DNA of 64,000 bases from Prosopocoilus inquinatus (Eukaryota > Arthropoda > Insecta > Coleoptera > Lucanidae). The position numbers and the translations under genes were made by a program. This document shows, piece by piece, positions 54,130-64,000 of the stretch (position 1 is its first letter; each line of letters begins with the position of its first letter). Location of the stretch: positions 40,382,001-40,446,000 of the forward strand of contig CM069870.1 of assembly GCA_036172665.1 (NCBI GenBank), given 5' to 3'. The notes beneath the pieces were generated by a model. It did no database searches and was not told the origin of the DNA. It saw only the letters and a program-made list of their open reading frames with translations.

Positions 54130-55627
54130 TGTAATCGAAACTATTCATAATAAGTAATTGCAAAGGAATCTTACTCACATATGTATAATATTCAAATTCT
54201 CCTTATCCTGACATTTCCTTATTTTGTGAGACAGAGGTAGTTTAATAAATTCGAAACCCATCCTCTTGTAAGAAAGTCCCAATGATCAAATGCAAAGATA
54301 AAGTATATCCTGTATTGAAGTATCTACATAGATTATATTTTCTAAATGTGACAGAAGGAAACTAAAAAAATCCTACGCAAAGTGTTTATTAATACAATTA
54401 ATGAAACTTGGGTGGACATCCATATATGTAATTACAATCAAAATAATATGTTGAAACACCGAATATAAAAATATAAACCATGAAGATCATAATAATTATA
54501 AAATCTAAACCGCTTATTAATCTGAGCAGGCGAAATAGGTGTACTTGCAGGCCGGAGACAATACAACTTAAAGCTGCGTATCAGCTGTGTCTATTCGCTG
54601 AGTTGAGTTTGGTCCAAAACTTCTATGTAATCGTTGTTAATCATGCATTTGCTTCAAAAACTTGTATGGCTTCATCATCATTTTACCATGCTAAAAAGGT
54701 GGCAAAATTCTGTAAATATAAATTAAGAAAATGTTATATAAGTACATTATAATGTCAAAACTATTAAAGAAAATCGCATTACTTACCCTTCATCAGTTTT
54801 TCCTTATTAATATAAAAACACTTTAGACGATGTGACTGATAATTCTATCATTAAAATGTAGCAAAGCACCACTTTCGAGGATTTATCAAAAAACGATAGT
54901 GCAGTCTAACTGCATAGGTTTTTTTTCCCTTTTCCTAAGACAATGTCTCTTTCCAAATCTGAAGTGAAAGCAAATGTTTGTCTTTTTGCTTAGCTTTGGC
55001 TTAAAAGTAAGATAAATCCAGCACAAATTTTATAGAGTAATACAATTGGCTGTATTTGTAAAAATTTTCAGTTGATTTCCACTATTTTGCTCTAAATTTA
55101 GAATTGAAAGGGCGTAGTGGATGAAGGGAATTCCCGTATTGACATCTTTACATTTAATAAATAAACTTTTTTAAATAAATTTTTAAAAGTGTATTTCTTA
55201 TAACGAGCCTTCAACATAAAAAATACACCTCGAGTAGCCTTGGAAACAAAAGTACCATCGCGAATTAAGAATCAGTAAAACTACTTTTATTGTCAAAGTA
55301 AGACCATAACAAGAAACTTCATTTTGACTTTTGTTCAAAGTTGGGTTTAAACCAAAATATTTTGCTTAATTTCTACCAAAAATTAGAACTCCTTTATCCC
55401 AGTATTTTTTGGTCGAGATGGTTCGTACCGTAGATTGAACAGTACAAGTTCTGTGGTAATCGCAAGAACTGTCAGAATACAAAATTTAGGTTATGCGATG
55501 AACCTGAATTCAAGCTATTTTCTTTTAAATATGAAAATAGTACTTTCAAAATTTATTCTAGCATTGTCACTTTCACCAATAAATATGCTAATTTGCAGAT
55601 ATAAAAAAAGTAGAATCTTATACACTG
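54130..55627. other. non-coding stretch
   Basis: Small ORFs at 54480-54752 and 55435-55671 have AT-biased compositions, no recognisable domains and no matches I know. I treat them as chance. Confidence 0.4.
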
Positions 55628-55712
55628 GGTCGTACTCAGTGTACCTCCCATCCTCTTCTAACCTCAAGTAATAAATGAGTTGGAGTGCATGTAGTGCACG
55701 TCAGTAGAAAAC
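55628..55712. repeat. dispersed repeat, inverse copy of 59928-60060
   Basis: Read on the minus strand, agcgttttctactgacgtg through aggttagaag matches 59928-60060 at about 75-80 percent, with a deletion. Confidence 0.6.
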
Positions 55713-56419
55713 GCTATCAGTTTGTGTCACGTAAGAAGTCGAGATATATTTTTCATTTATAGATTTTGCGTTTTTAACACTAAACATTTGAAAGAGGTAG
55801 GTACAAATTCAAACTGCGCATGTTAACGATGATTCATAAACATACAATTTAATACGTAAAATAAAAGTATTAAATTAGCCCACAAACTGCTTACCTCTTT
55901 ATTAAATAGATGATGTTTCATGTCTCCAAATTAAGAACAGCACGACAATCAGCACTATCAGCAGCAATCGGAAAATAAGTCGAATAAGTTTAGTAAATTG
56001 ACGGAACTATTATAGTGAAGAGTGAAGGGAAAGCTGCGACGCCATATTATTGTGCACATGCGCATTAAATAATTATGACATCGTTGAATTTGGGTTGTTA
56101 TTATAACATTTCAATACAACGTTACTTATCATAAAAATTACATGTTCCAACAATATTATGTAATGTTTCATGCCAAGCTGTAAAATTATTTCGATATTTT
56201 CAATAAATGTTATTATTCTGTTACGTGGTAACATTACATTGGTGTTTCATAACATTCCATGTACCATTCGTAATATTCTATCAACATTTTGTTCAAAATG
56301 TTGCTAAGTTGTTGTGCTGAAAACGTTTCAGAAATGCTATGTAACATTCTATGTTTAGTGGGAATGTATATTTTATAATAATTTTTAATTTAGTGATGTT
56401 TGTAATCAGGCATGTCTTA

Positions 56420-58054
56420 TACAGGGTCTCCCAAGTTGAGTGGCCTATTAAAAGTTCTTAGGGACAGGAACATACGAGTACAAGTATTCTGAAAATTAAC
56501 ACACTGCCCTAGGAGGAAGTGATCTTTCAGAATAAAATATTTTCACTTTTATATCACATTCGGTTATACCGGAATTCGCCATTAACTTTCTTATTTTAAA
56601 TGGAATGCTATATTTTTTATCGCAAATTATGATTCAACACGTTATTCCAAGCAAAAGTTGCTAATGCTTCCCTATACTTAAATGTAACGATTTTTAAGAT
56701 ATCTTCGAATTTCTGAAAAAAAAATACTTCGGTGGCTTTTCATTTAAGAGAATGTATTTACAACACTTTCAAATTTCAAGATTCAAGCTGCCCATCGTTT
56801 GAAAGAATGTTCAGCCTTTCAAATCATATCCTTGTTACCATTGAAAAATTCACAGGCTGGTCAAAATGTGGTGTCGAACCTTGCTTTGTTCAACTGCCCA
56901 AAACTCAGTTTTCGTAAACGGAACACCCTATATATTCTTGCATTACGAGACGACGAATCAAATTCTACATCGATTAGTAGTAGCATTCCCTATACCTATT
57001 TTCATTAGTTTTCTTATTATCAAGAATTGTTTAGTTATTGTGTTAGTTAATGGCATTTATACAGTTATTCGCATCTAGCTTTCAAAAAAAGACCAAATAT
57101 CAAATTCCTATTTTTTTAAGAAATAAATAATTGCCAACCATAGTATTATTTCGCCATACATCTCGGAATAAAACTATAGGTAAATACCTCTCGTAATACT
57201 TACTATTTTCGTAAATAAGAGTCTTACAAAAATAAGTAGACCTATTTTCAAAAGCAATTCTCTTTGTCAGACTAACATTTTTGTTTAAAAAAAGCAAAAG
57301 TAAAATTTACAATTGGTAAAGTGGTAAAAATAATTAAACAGCTTTATTTATTATTTTCGAGTCCCTATGATACGGTCGTAAATACTGCATAAAATTTGCA
57401 AATAACTGAGACAAGAGTCAAATCAACTAATAAATATTTACAATTGTAACCTATCTCTCTCACTTTGTAGAAATTTTGCACAAAAAATACCATCGTGTCG
57501 TAGTTCTTGAAGATTAAACATTACGGTTCCTTTTCATTTGTTTTGTTAATTTTATTAATTTCTTCATTTTTTATTTGTACATATCTGTTAATATAGCTTG
57601 TATCTCAATAAGTATCTTTGTGTTGTCGACACTTACTGCGAAAAATTACCATAATTTTACCAAAATATGCCATTATAAGACTGAACATTATTCTCTGAAA
57701 CGACAGGCAGCTTGAATCTTGAAGTTTAAAAATGTTGAGAATGCATTCTCTTAAATGAAAGACCACCGAAATATTTTTTTTTCAGAAACTCGAAGATATC
57801 TCAAAAACCGTTTCATTTAAGTATAGGGAAGATTTAACAACTTTTGCTTGGAATAACGTGTAGAATCAGAATTTGCAATAAAATGTATAGCATTCTGTTT
57901 AAAATAAGAAAGACTTCCGGAAGTGATATAAAAGTGAAAATATTTTATTCTGAAAGACCACTTCCTCCTAGGGCAGTGCGTTAATTTTCAGAATGCTTGT
58001 ATGTTCCTTTCCCTGAGAACTTTTAATAGGACACTCAACTTGGGAGACCGTGTA
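56420..58054. mobile_element. 1.6-kb foldback element with about 350-bp arms
   Basis: The left arm 56420-56790 and right arm 57705-58054 are inverse copies over some 350 bases (for example ccaagttgagtg, ctgccctaggaggaagtg, tctttcagaataaaatattt). The ends read acasggtctcccaagttgag next to TA on both sides, like Tc1/mariner-type MITEs. Parts of the arm (tttcttattttaaatggaa) recur at 23635-23660, inside the Harbinger element. The 900-bp centre has no coding sequence. Confidence 0.8.
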
Positions 58055-58304
58055 TATGTCTCTCACTGTAGCAGTGTGCAAATTTGATTTAAAAAAACGG
58101 TAAAAATGTGGCAAAAAAAAATAGTTGTGCTTGGCTGTCTACCACTATGTTCCGTCAAGGAACATTTACTCCAAATTTCCTCCGATTCTTTTCATATTAT
58201 TAGTCTGTTCTGTAAATTATATGCGTTTCGGAGAAATCTAACAAAATTAGTACTTGTTTATGCGTACCCTGAATGCTTTTAATGCAAATTCCCTGTACCC
58301 CTTA

Positions 58305-59115
58305 AGCCGCGTACAGACTTGAATGTGCATGTGGTGAGTCGAGACGAATGCACACGCATATGCGAGTTGACTCGATTTGTACACCCGATTGACGTGCGTT
58401 GAAAAATTTTCATATAAACGCATGCATGTTGTCTCAGTGTGCTCAGTGTCTTCATGAGGGACAGTAATCCTGTAATCAGCGGCTGAAATAAAAAATGGCA
58501 GAACAAGTAATAATAGCAGGGGCTGCATTTTTCGTCATTGCAGAGTTATTGAAAAAGAAGAAAAAGGATAAAAAAAGACGATGGTGGATGAAACAGATGT
58601 ACACCAAGAGAGAATATTATGGCGGGTCTCCTCTTCTCCAAGGTTTGCTTCTTGAAGAACCATCTGGGCATTTTAAGAATTTTGTTAGAATGGCTTCCGA
58701 AGATTTTGTAGTATACCTACTTACCTTTTCCAGTTCCAACCGTTTTCCTGCCTTTGCTTTCTTTTGATTGAAGGCAGTCATCATTTGACCTTTCCATCGT
58801 GGCGACAATAAACCTTTATTAACAAATAAATAAATGATAGGTCCTGAAACCCTATTCAGACTGCAGAACATGCAGTCATATGATATAAATGGATTGTGCA
58901 TGTTTAAACACGTCCAAACTGAGCGCACATGCACAATATATTTCCTTTGAGCGGTACCAAAAGACCGACACGCTCTGGTTAGCATCATGTGCGTTCGCAG
59001 GGTCTAGCAAGATGCTAAGCATGTGTTGAGTCGCTGCGAATATACAGTCCACACCGACGCATGCATGCGTATGCGCCTCAACTCAACGCATGCACATTCA
59101 AGTCTGTACGCGGCT
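58305..59115. mobile_element. PIF/Harbinger-type element with transposase N-terminus
   Basis: AGCCGCGTACAGACTTGAAT at 58305 is mirrored exactly at 59115. It is flanked by tta on both sides (58302-58304 and 59116-59118), the TWA duplication of PIF/Harbinger. Subterminal gcatgcgt and gactcgat-like motifs recur. It encodes the first exon of a Harbinger transposase on the plus strand. Length 811 bp, non-autonomous. Confidence 0.88.
58495..58767 (+). pseudogene. PIF/Harbinger transposase, N-terminal exon only
   Basis: Begins MAEQVIIAGAAFFVIAELL, a basic run KKKKKDKKRRWW, then MKQMYTKREYYGGSPLL and HFKNFVRMASEDFV. RRWWV-x-P-x-Y followed by F-x-N-L-V-x-E-L and a F-R-M-S-x-x-F motif is how HARBI1-like transposases start, before the DDE domain. 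Here similarity ends at about residue 72; later residues look like read-through. The catalytic domain is absent. Confidence 0.7.
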
Positions 59116-59118
59116 TTA

Positions 59119-59774
59119 AACATCATGTTGACATTCCGCATGCATTCCGTGGCCTCGTAATTCTGCCATTTCCAAACAATTAAAGGCACACTAATTCCAG
59201 GCATTTAATTTTATAATTTGTATCTTCAACACATCAGGCTTCTTTGCTTTTTCATCACGTTTAGTAAATATGCTCATTGCTCATTTCCTTTCTGCTCCAT
59301 TTACAAGTATATTGCTTAGAGAAAATAATCATGTTTAAGGCAAATTATAATTTTATTTTCTTTATTTTCACTTTACATCTTTTATTATTTATCAAATTAC
59401 TACGTAAAACTTGTTCTTAAACAGTACATAAACGCATAGGCGCCGGATTTTGCAAATATTGTCGGGTGCAATTTTTGTCGGTACCTAGTTCAGTTTATAA
59501 TGTGTATAATATAACTTATTCATAAATTAAAAGACCACTGCCTTATGAAAAATACAACTATAACAATAGTTAAAAACTCGATAATAAAGTTACGAGTATA
59601 TGAAATAAATGACAAGGTTATGAGTCCTGATTTTTTTATAATTACGATAATTGAATTAAGGGCATCTTTCATTTTAACAGTGAAAAGATTTTTTCCATTT
59701 GCGTGGCATTGAAAAGGATTCTTAAAACGAACATAAATGTGAATAAGATAATAAGATAAGTTTAAAATTGTTTT
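59119..59774. other. non-coding stretch
   Basis: AT-rich; nothing I can support. Confidence 0.4.
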
Positions 59775-59908
59775 ACCAACTTAGTATCAGGGAGGAGGAA
59801 TGAAAAGTTTTTCCTCATCCTTGCTTAGTATTTTGACAATATTTTACAGTGGACTGTGTTTTATACCAATGTAATGCAACATGTGGTGATTTTTTTTATT
59901 TGTGAGCA
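59775..59908 (+). repeat. dispersed repeat shared with 36065-36170
   Basis: ttttaccaacttagtat, gtgttttataccaatgtaatg and ttgt gagcaaa are collinear with the repeat that the Tc1/mariner element at 36172 has entered. This copy has a 30-base insertion. It shows the state of that repeat without the transposon. Confidence 0.6.
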
Positions 59909-59927
59909 AATAATACATTAATAGCGT

Positions 59928-60060
59928 TCTTTACTGACGTACACTATCTGCACTGTGTGCACTAAGAGTGTCTCCAACTCATTTTATTACATGAGGTTAG
60001 AAGAAGGTGGAGATACAGTGAGTACGCACGCACGCAGTGAACGTCAGTAAAAAACGGAAG
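59928..60060. repeat. small MITE with tactgacgt inverted ends
   Basis: gcgttctttactgacgt on the left pairs with acgtcagtaaaaaacg on the right, 133 bases in all. A second, inverse and partly deleted copy lies at 55628-55712. Confidence 0.65.
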
Positions 60061-60347
60061 TATACTGTATTCCTGCTTTGGACGATGAACCAGGAAGAGC
60101 TAGCAATATTTTAAACAATTTGTAAATTTCTGGTAATCCTGTTAATTATGGATTTTCTTAAAAAAAACTGTGTTCTTTGAATTCATTAAATAAAAAGACA
60201 CTACATGACACTACTTTATCGAGTGCTCTCTAATACTTTTGCACCCAACAAATGATTTTGTTGGGTGCACGAGGCCCCTGCACCCGACGGAAGCGGCGTG
60301 TATGCATAAACGCTGATGACCTTTGCATATTTAAAATCTAACCTAAC
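60061..60347. other. non-coding stretch left of P element 3
   Basis: Contains tgcacccaacaaatgattttg and the mirrored caaaatcatttg-like pairs (60240-60262), a short palindrome. Otherwise nothing. Confidence 0.4.
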
Positions 60348-60563
60348 AATCTACCTAAAGTCACTAAATAATATAAAGTACCGCAATCCATTAGGCCAAT
60401 GTGCTATACAGAGATATAGCATTTTTGCCATAAAATGGCGACGAAGTTAGTGACATTAATATTTTTGTGTTTCACCCACTGTGATTCGACGTTCGATCAT
60501 AGAAACGTCAAGTTTTTGTGTTAAGAAGTTTGTAAATGCTCGAGCGTAAAGAACAAGTCAACA

Positions 60564-63218
60564 ATGCCTGGCTGTTGTGTATTAAGCTGTAAAAATAGCT
60601 CCACAAAAGGCTTCCGAGTATTTCCATTACCGAGTGCTGAAAGAAATAGCGAAAGAAGAAAAGTGTGGTTAAGTTTAATTGATCGGTCAGATTTTAACGG
60701 AAATTTTAGAATTTGTGAAGTAAGTACTAATCGAAATAACGTTTAAGTACCTAGTTTTCTATCAAAGGCTATGTTAGGTACATTTTTCGGAAAGCCAATT
60801 TGAACATGGACGGCAAGATGGAAAAAAACTTCTTCGACCCGCTGCTGTACCTGATTTATTGATAACAAATGTAAGTTGTGATGAAAGTAGTTCTAAACGG
60901 AAACGTACAGAAGTTGAAATTACATCAGAACCTGTTGACATTGAAAATGCTGGAAGAGATTTAGCAAATGACAGTGTTGATGAAGAGGTTGAAGTTGAAT
61001 TGTTGCATGAAGGCGAATCCATAGACACATTAAGAAAGAAATTAAAAGGTGCTTTGCAGAAATGTAGGCAATATGAAAAAAAATTGAAGCAACAGATGAA
61101 TAGTCCTTTAGAGAGTATTTTTAATGAAGACCAACTGGATGTTTTGCAAAGAGGTACATGTAGGGGTGGAATATGGTCAGATGATACCATCAGCAAAGGT
61201 CTAAAATTATATCTGGCTTGCGGGACTAAGGGATATGAAGAAATTCTTTCTCAAAAACTTCCCTACCCAAGCATAAGGACCCTTCAACATCGGATCAGCA
61301 ATTTCAAATTCAAAGAAGGTATTCTTCCGGAAGTTTTTGACTTATTAAAACTTACAGTTAGTATAAGAATTTGCTGTATTGTTTGATCTTTTTTAACCAA
61401 TGTTATTTTTCTGCATAGATGGAAAGTTTCCGGCCAGAGGAAAGACATGCAGCGCTAATCTTTGACGAAATATAACACCTGGCTTGCAATTCGATAATTC
61501 TTTGAGAAAAGTTGTTGGCAAACCTACTCTGAGTGCTTCCAAGGCAATAGATAATGCAAACAGCAACACATGGGATGGTGTACCTGCTAAGAGGAGTTTC
61601 AACCAAATGGAAACAAATTGTGGGATATGATTTTACAGCACACTCCATTGATCCCAAAGAACTTCATGGTAGACTTATACAAGTTATAGAAAAAGCTCAT
61701 AACATTGGCATTACTGTTAGACCTGTGATATCTGATATGGGTCCAGCAAACCGGAGCTTATGGAAAATGTTAAATATTGTTGCTGGAAGATATACTAAAA
61801 TTCAAAATTCCATTCAGCATCCATGTTTGCCCAATGAAAAATTATTTTTTTTGCCAGATCCCGTTCATGTATTCAAAAATGTAGCGGCAGCACTGACAAA
61901 AGATCACAAATTTATTTTAAGTGACAGTCTTGTGCAAAAATATGATTTGCCATCAAACGCAATATCAATGGAACCTATAAGGACTATGCATGAAATTGAT
62001 AAACGTGATGTATTGAAATTGTGCCCACGATTAAAGGACGAGGCTCTAAATCCATCACATTTTGACAAAATGAATGCTAAACTTGGCGTGGCATTAATAA
62101 ATAATGATGTTGCAGCAGGGATATTGTATTGTATTTCCAAAAATACAATAGAGCAGAAACATAGAACAACTGCTTGGTTTATTCAACTAATGCATAGGTG
62201 GTTTAAGTTACTTACTAGTCGCTATTCTGGATTAGCTTTATCTTTACACAATAAGGAGAATTACAACGGCAACATAGAATTTCTGAAATCTGTACAAGAA
62301 ATTGTATATAATTTGACCATCAACAATACATGGAAACCTTTTCAGACAGAAATTATTTTGTCAACTGAAACCGCACTAGATATACAAAAGATTTATTTGG
62401 AACAAGAAAATTTCCATTACCTAATGCTTGGTCGGTTAACACAAGACGCCCTAGAGAACACATTTTCTTCAGTCCGATGTAGACAGCCTGTACCAAATGC
62501 CCATGCATTCAGAGTATCATTGCGATTAGTTTGTTTGTCGCAATTTGAAGCCCCAGTCAAACGTTCCAGCTACACTAATGACAATTCCAACCATTTAGTG
62601 AAATATTGTAAAACCAAATTAACTAACCATATGGTAGAAAAGTGTACGATGGCAGCAGACGTAGACTATATTGATGACGAAGTTATCGCCGCAATGGAGC
62701 AAGATTTCGGCGAGGACTTCAGCATTGATGAACCTTTAGGCATTTTAGGTGATACAGTACAAGCAAGCTTATTTCATTTAATTGGTTCCATCATTAATAA
62801 AGTAAAGAAAAGATCTTATTGTAGCCAGTGTTACCAGAGTATAAGCGAGTCAAAGAATTCTAACATTACATCTTTGAATTCTTTTACAAAATTGAAAGAA
62901 TTTAAGGAAAATATATTGGAATTTCCTAAGATTGAATTTTACAATTATATGTACAACATCGAACTCTTTTTTAGAACCTTTCAAGATCAAATTGTACAAA
63001 ATTTGTTAAGTCTTGATGATTTTTTCAAAAAAACATTGATGAAATATCCTCCTTTATTGGGAATTCCATCATGTCACAATATAGTTCAGAAAATTGTTAA
63101 AATCTTTCTCAAAACTAGACTGTATTTTATTTTAAATGCAACCTCAAAACAATTTAATAGCAGTGCTGATGTAAAAAGTAGTAGAAGCATAGCAATGCGA
63201 GCACTTGCAAAAAAATAA
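60564..63218 (+). pseudogene. THAP-domain P-type transposase 3, nearly intact
   Basis: Exon 1, 60564-60719: MPGCCVLSCKNSSTKGFRVF, a C2CH THAP finger. Intron 60720-60777 (GTAAGT...TTAG). Exon 2, 60778-61356: completes THAP (CEVHFSESQFEHG, LLRPAAVPDL), then an acidic linker, a coiled coil (LRKKLKGALQKCRQYEKKLK) and a helix-turn-helix-like part. Intron 61357-61418. Exon 3, 61419-63218: ALIFDEI (first Asp, codon 61464), VISDMGPANR (second Asp, 61734), FLPDPVHVFKN (third acidic site, 61857), LTQDALENTFS (catalytic Glu) and the C-terminal domain to KK-stop. A TAA at 61473 and an opposite shift before 61554 put about 80 bases out of frame; otherwise the gene is open, about 845 residues. All key acidic residues survive. 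Confidence 0.88.
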
Positions 63219-63223
63219 ATGAT

Positions 63224-63555
63224 CCAAAAAGCAAACTAGTTGTGTTATTTATTGCAAAACATGATGTTTACAATTATGTGTGAAAATGTTTTAAGGAGCG
63301 ATTTCTCTTACAACGTTAACGAGGGTTTTCTATGGAAGCATATGCATATAAAAAAAAATTAAACCAAATTTCAAAGAGTGTAACTCCTTAAAGAGGACAT
63401 AAACGCGTACTTTTATATGTTATGTATGTATAGACAATCGGCATTACTCTTCAAGGAGGAAATCTCTTTCAATTTTTTCGTACTTATTTAGAAACACCTT
63501 ATACATTAGGAGCCAACTACAAATTTGCTGTTGCATTTTGACAACTGTTATTTTA
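63224..63555. other. 3' untranslated part of P element 3
   Basis: AT-rich sequence inside the transposon between the stop codon and the right subterminal palindrome. No further feature. Confidence 0.5.
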
Positions 63556-63640
63556 AATTTGGCGCCTTTATCTTGCCATAAAATGGCTGACGATTGCGGT
63601 ACTTATATTATTTAGTGACTTTAAATCTACCGATAAGACA

Positions 63641-63882
63641 GCGACATCCTACGATCGCTTTTTGACTAAAAAGCGGTCGTAGGATGTCGTTGTTTTATCT
63701 GTTCATCACTATTACATCGCAATTGCGAATAAATTGGACAAGTCGTTTTTGGTCTGCAGTGGGAATGTCGAGCTACGTCTCTGCTGATGAAGCCCCAAAC
63801 AGGGCTGAAACAGCTGTACATAGGCTGCTCGAGATTTTCACTGCAATTAAAAACGATTTGCAACAAAATTTTGTATAACAAT
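63641..63882 (+). repeat. Penelope-type hammerhead repeat, copy E, with hairpin
   Basis: Opens with a tight hairpin (gcgacatcctacgatcgctt against aagcggtcgtaggatgtcg, 63641-63691), then the same body as copy A (tctgttcatca, aattgcgaataaattg, gtctgcagtgggaatgtcga) and the ribozyme. It begins 10 bases right of the P element 3 target duplication. Confidence 0.85.
63768..63832 (+). ncRNA. hammerhead ribozyme with consensus core (copy E)
   Basis: All core parts are present: CTGATGA at 63784-63790, stem II agccc/gggct with a caaaca loop, GAAA at 63807-63810, the short palindromic stem III cagctg, and a GTA triplet (63816-63818). Stem I pairs g-t with c-a next to the core, has one mismatch, and closes with cgagc/gctcg. 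The very short stem III is typical of hammerheads in Penelope retroelements, where activity may need dimers. It is the only copy in the window with an unmutated core. Confidence 0.78.
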
Positions 63883-64000
63883 CTACCGTTTCAATATTGA
63901 CTAGTTTCTTGTTAAACTGCTTGGGTAGCTTTATTATCGATTCTAATTGAAATATTCTGCTCTGTATCCATAATTTAACATTAGTTTATGCTTTTGCAGA
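63883..64000. other. non-coding end of window
   Basis: Nothing supportable in the last 118 bases. Confidence 0.5.

Larger units (their letters stand above)
52977..56362. mobile_element. 3.4-kb segment with CCCACTAA inverted termini
   Basis: The left end CCCACTAAGCAAAAAGATG pairs with the right end, which read inward is CCCACTAAACATAGAATG. Similarity extends loosely for about 30 bases (atgttayata). Motifs such as aacgttac and atgtaacatt recur near both ends. The interior has no coding sequence. It contains an inner inverted-repeat unit (53310-53855), a hammerhead-like relic (54070-54125) and a dispersed repeat (55628-55712). No certain target duplication. Probably a non-autonomous DNA element holding later insertions. 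Confidence 0.5.
60356..63623 (+). mobile_element. P-superfamily transposon 3, complete ends
   Basis: The ends TAAAGTCACTAAATAATATA (60356) and the reverse complement ending at 63623 match for about 34 bases with one gap. They are flanked by a perfect 8-bp duplication, aatctacc (60348-60355 and 63624-63631). The palindrome gccataaaatggc occurs inside both ends (near 60428 and 63578), probably a protein-binding site. Length 3268 bp, close to the size of Drosophila P (2.9 kb). Confidence 0.92.

Noticed and set aside
54480..55671. Small ORFs at 54480-54752 and 55435-55671 as genes
   Set aside because: No recognisable domain, AT-driven composition, no start context or splice support; likely chance.

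Overview
The window reads as a gene-poor, AT-rich stretch of an arthropod nuclear genome, most likely an insect. The grounds are the transposon families present (mariner, a Tc1/mariner relative with a very wide D-to-E spacing, P elements with THAP domains, PIF/Harbinger, hAT, Mutator-like, Penelope, Copia, Gypsy), short GT-AG introns of 55-60 bases, and an arthropod-style TATA plus TCAGTC promoter in one LTR. I found no convincing host gene, rRNA, tRNA or CRISPR array. Nearly every recognisable protein belongs to a transposable element, and most are broken.

Layout. 1-500: internally deleted mariner transposase. 1081-8429: old Gypsy element whose gag begins with a SAP domain and a coiled coil of 129-bp tandem repeats, and whose pol is followed by a TARG1/OARD1-type macrodomain; a GC-rich LTR-like segment interrupts its reverse transcriptase (about 3700-5112). 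9490-12480: hAT foldback element and other inverted repeats. 13331-21753: a Copia 3' half and a Copia 5' half on the minus strand, with a Gypsy fragment on the plus strand between them. 23097-24679: PIF/Harbinger derivative. 24750-26640: Mutator-like transposase fused in frame to a 5'-truncated Penelope GIY-YIG end. 27077-28235: two MITEs. 29336-31830: Gypsy gag-pol remnant and a different integrase fragment. 32124-35545: hAT and Harbinger MITEs and a broken Arc-like gag. 36172-38899: near-complete Tc1/mariner-group transposon with D-to-E spacing of about 82.

39157-63623 holds three divergent P-superfamily transposons. The first (39157-43658) and third (60356-63623) have inverted ends and perfect 8-bp target duplications. 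The second (transposase 46474-50405) has one premature stop but no ends I could identify. Between and around them lie PIF/Harbinger derivatives carrying separate pieces of Harbinger coding sequence (MADF remnant near 51.3 kb, transposase N-terminus near 58.5 kb), several foldbacks, a 3.4-kb inverted-ended segment (52977-56362) and a 1.6-kb foldback with about 350-bp arms (56420-58054). A Penelope-type repeat with a hammerhead ribozyme recurs at 35.5, 42.6, 44.6, 45.8 and 63.7 kb; the copy at 63784 keeps the full CTGATGA...GAAA core. 

These genes form no shared pathway. The window is a record of nested insertions. The items most worth following are the macrodomain on the Gypsy element, the hammerhead-bearing Penelope repeats, the wide-spacing Tc1/mariner element and the cluster of three P families. 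All identifications come from reading motifs by eye; no database search was run.
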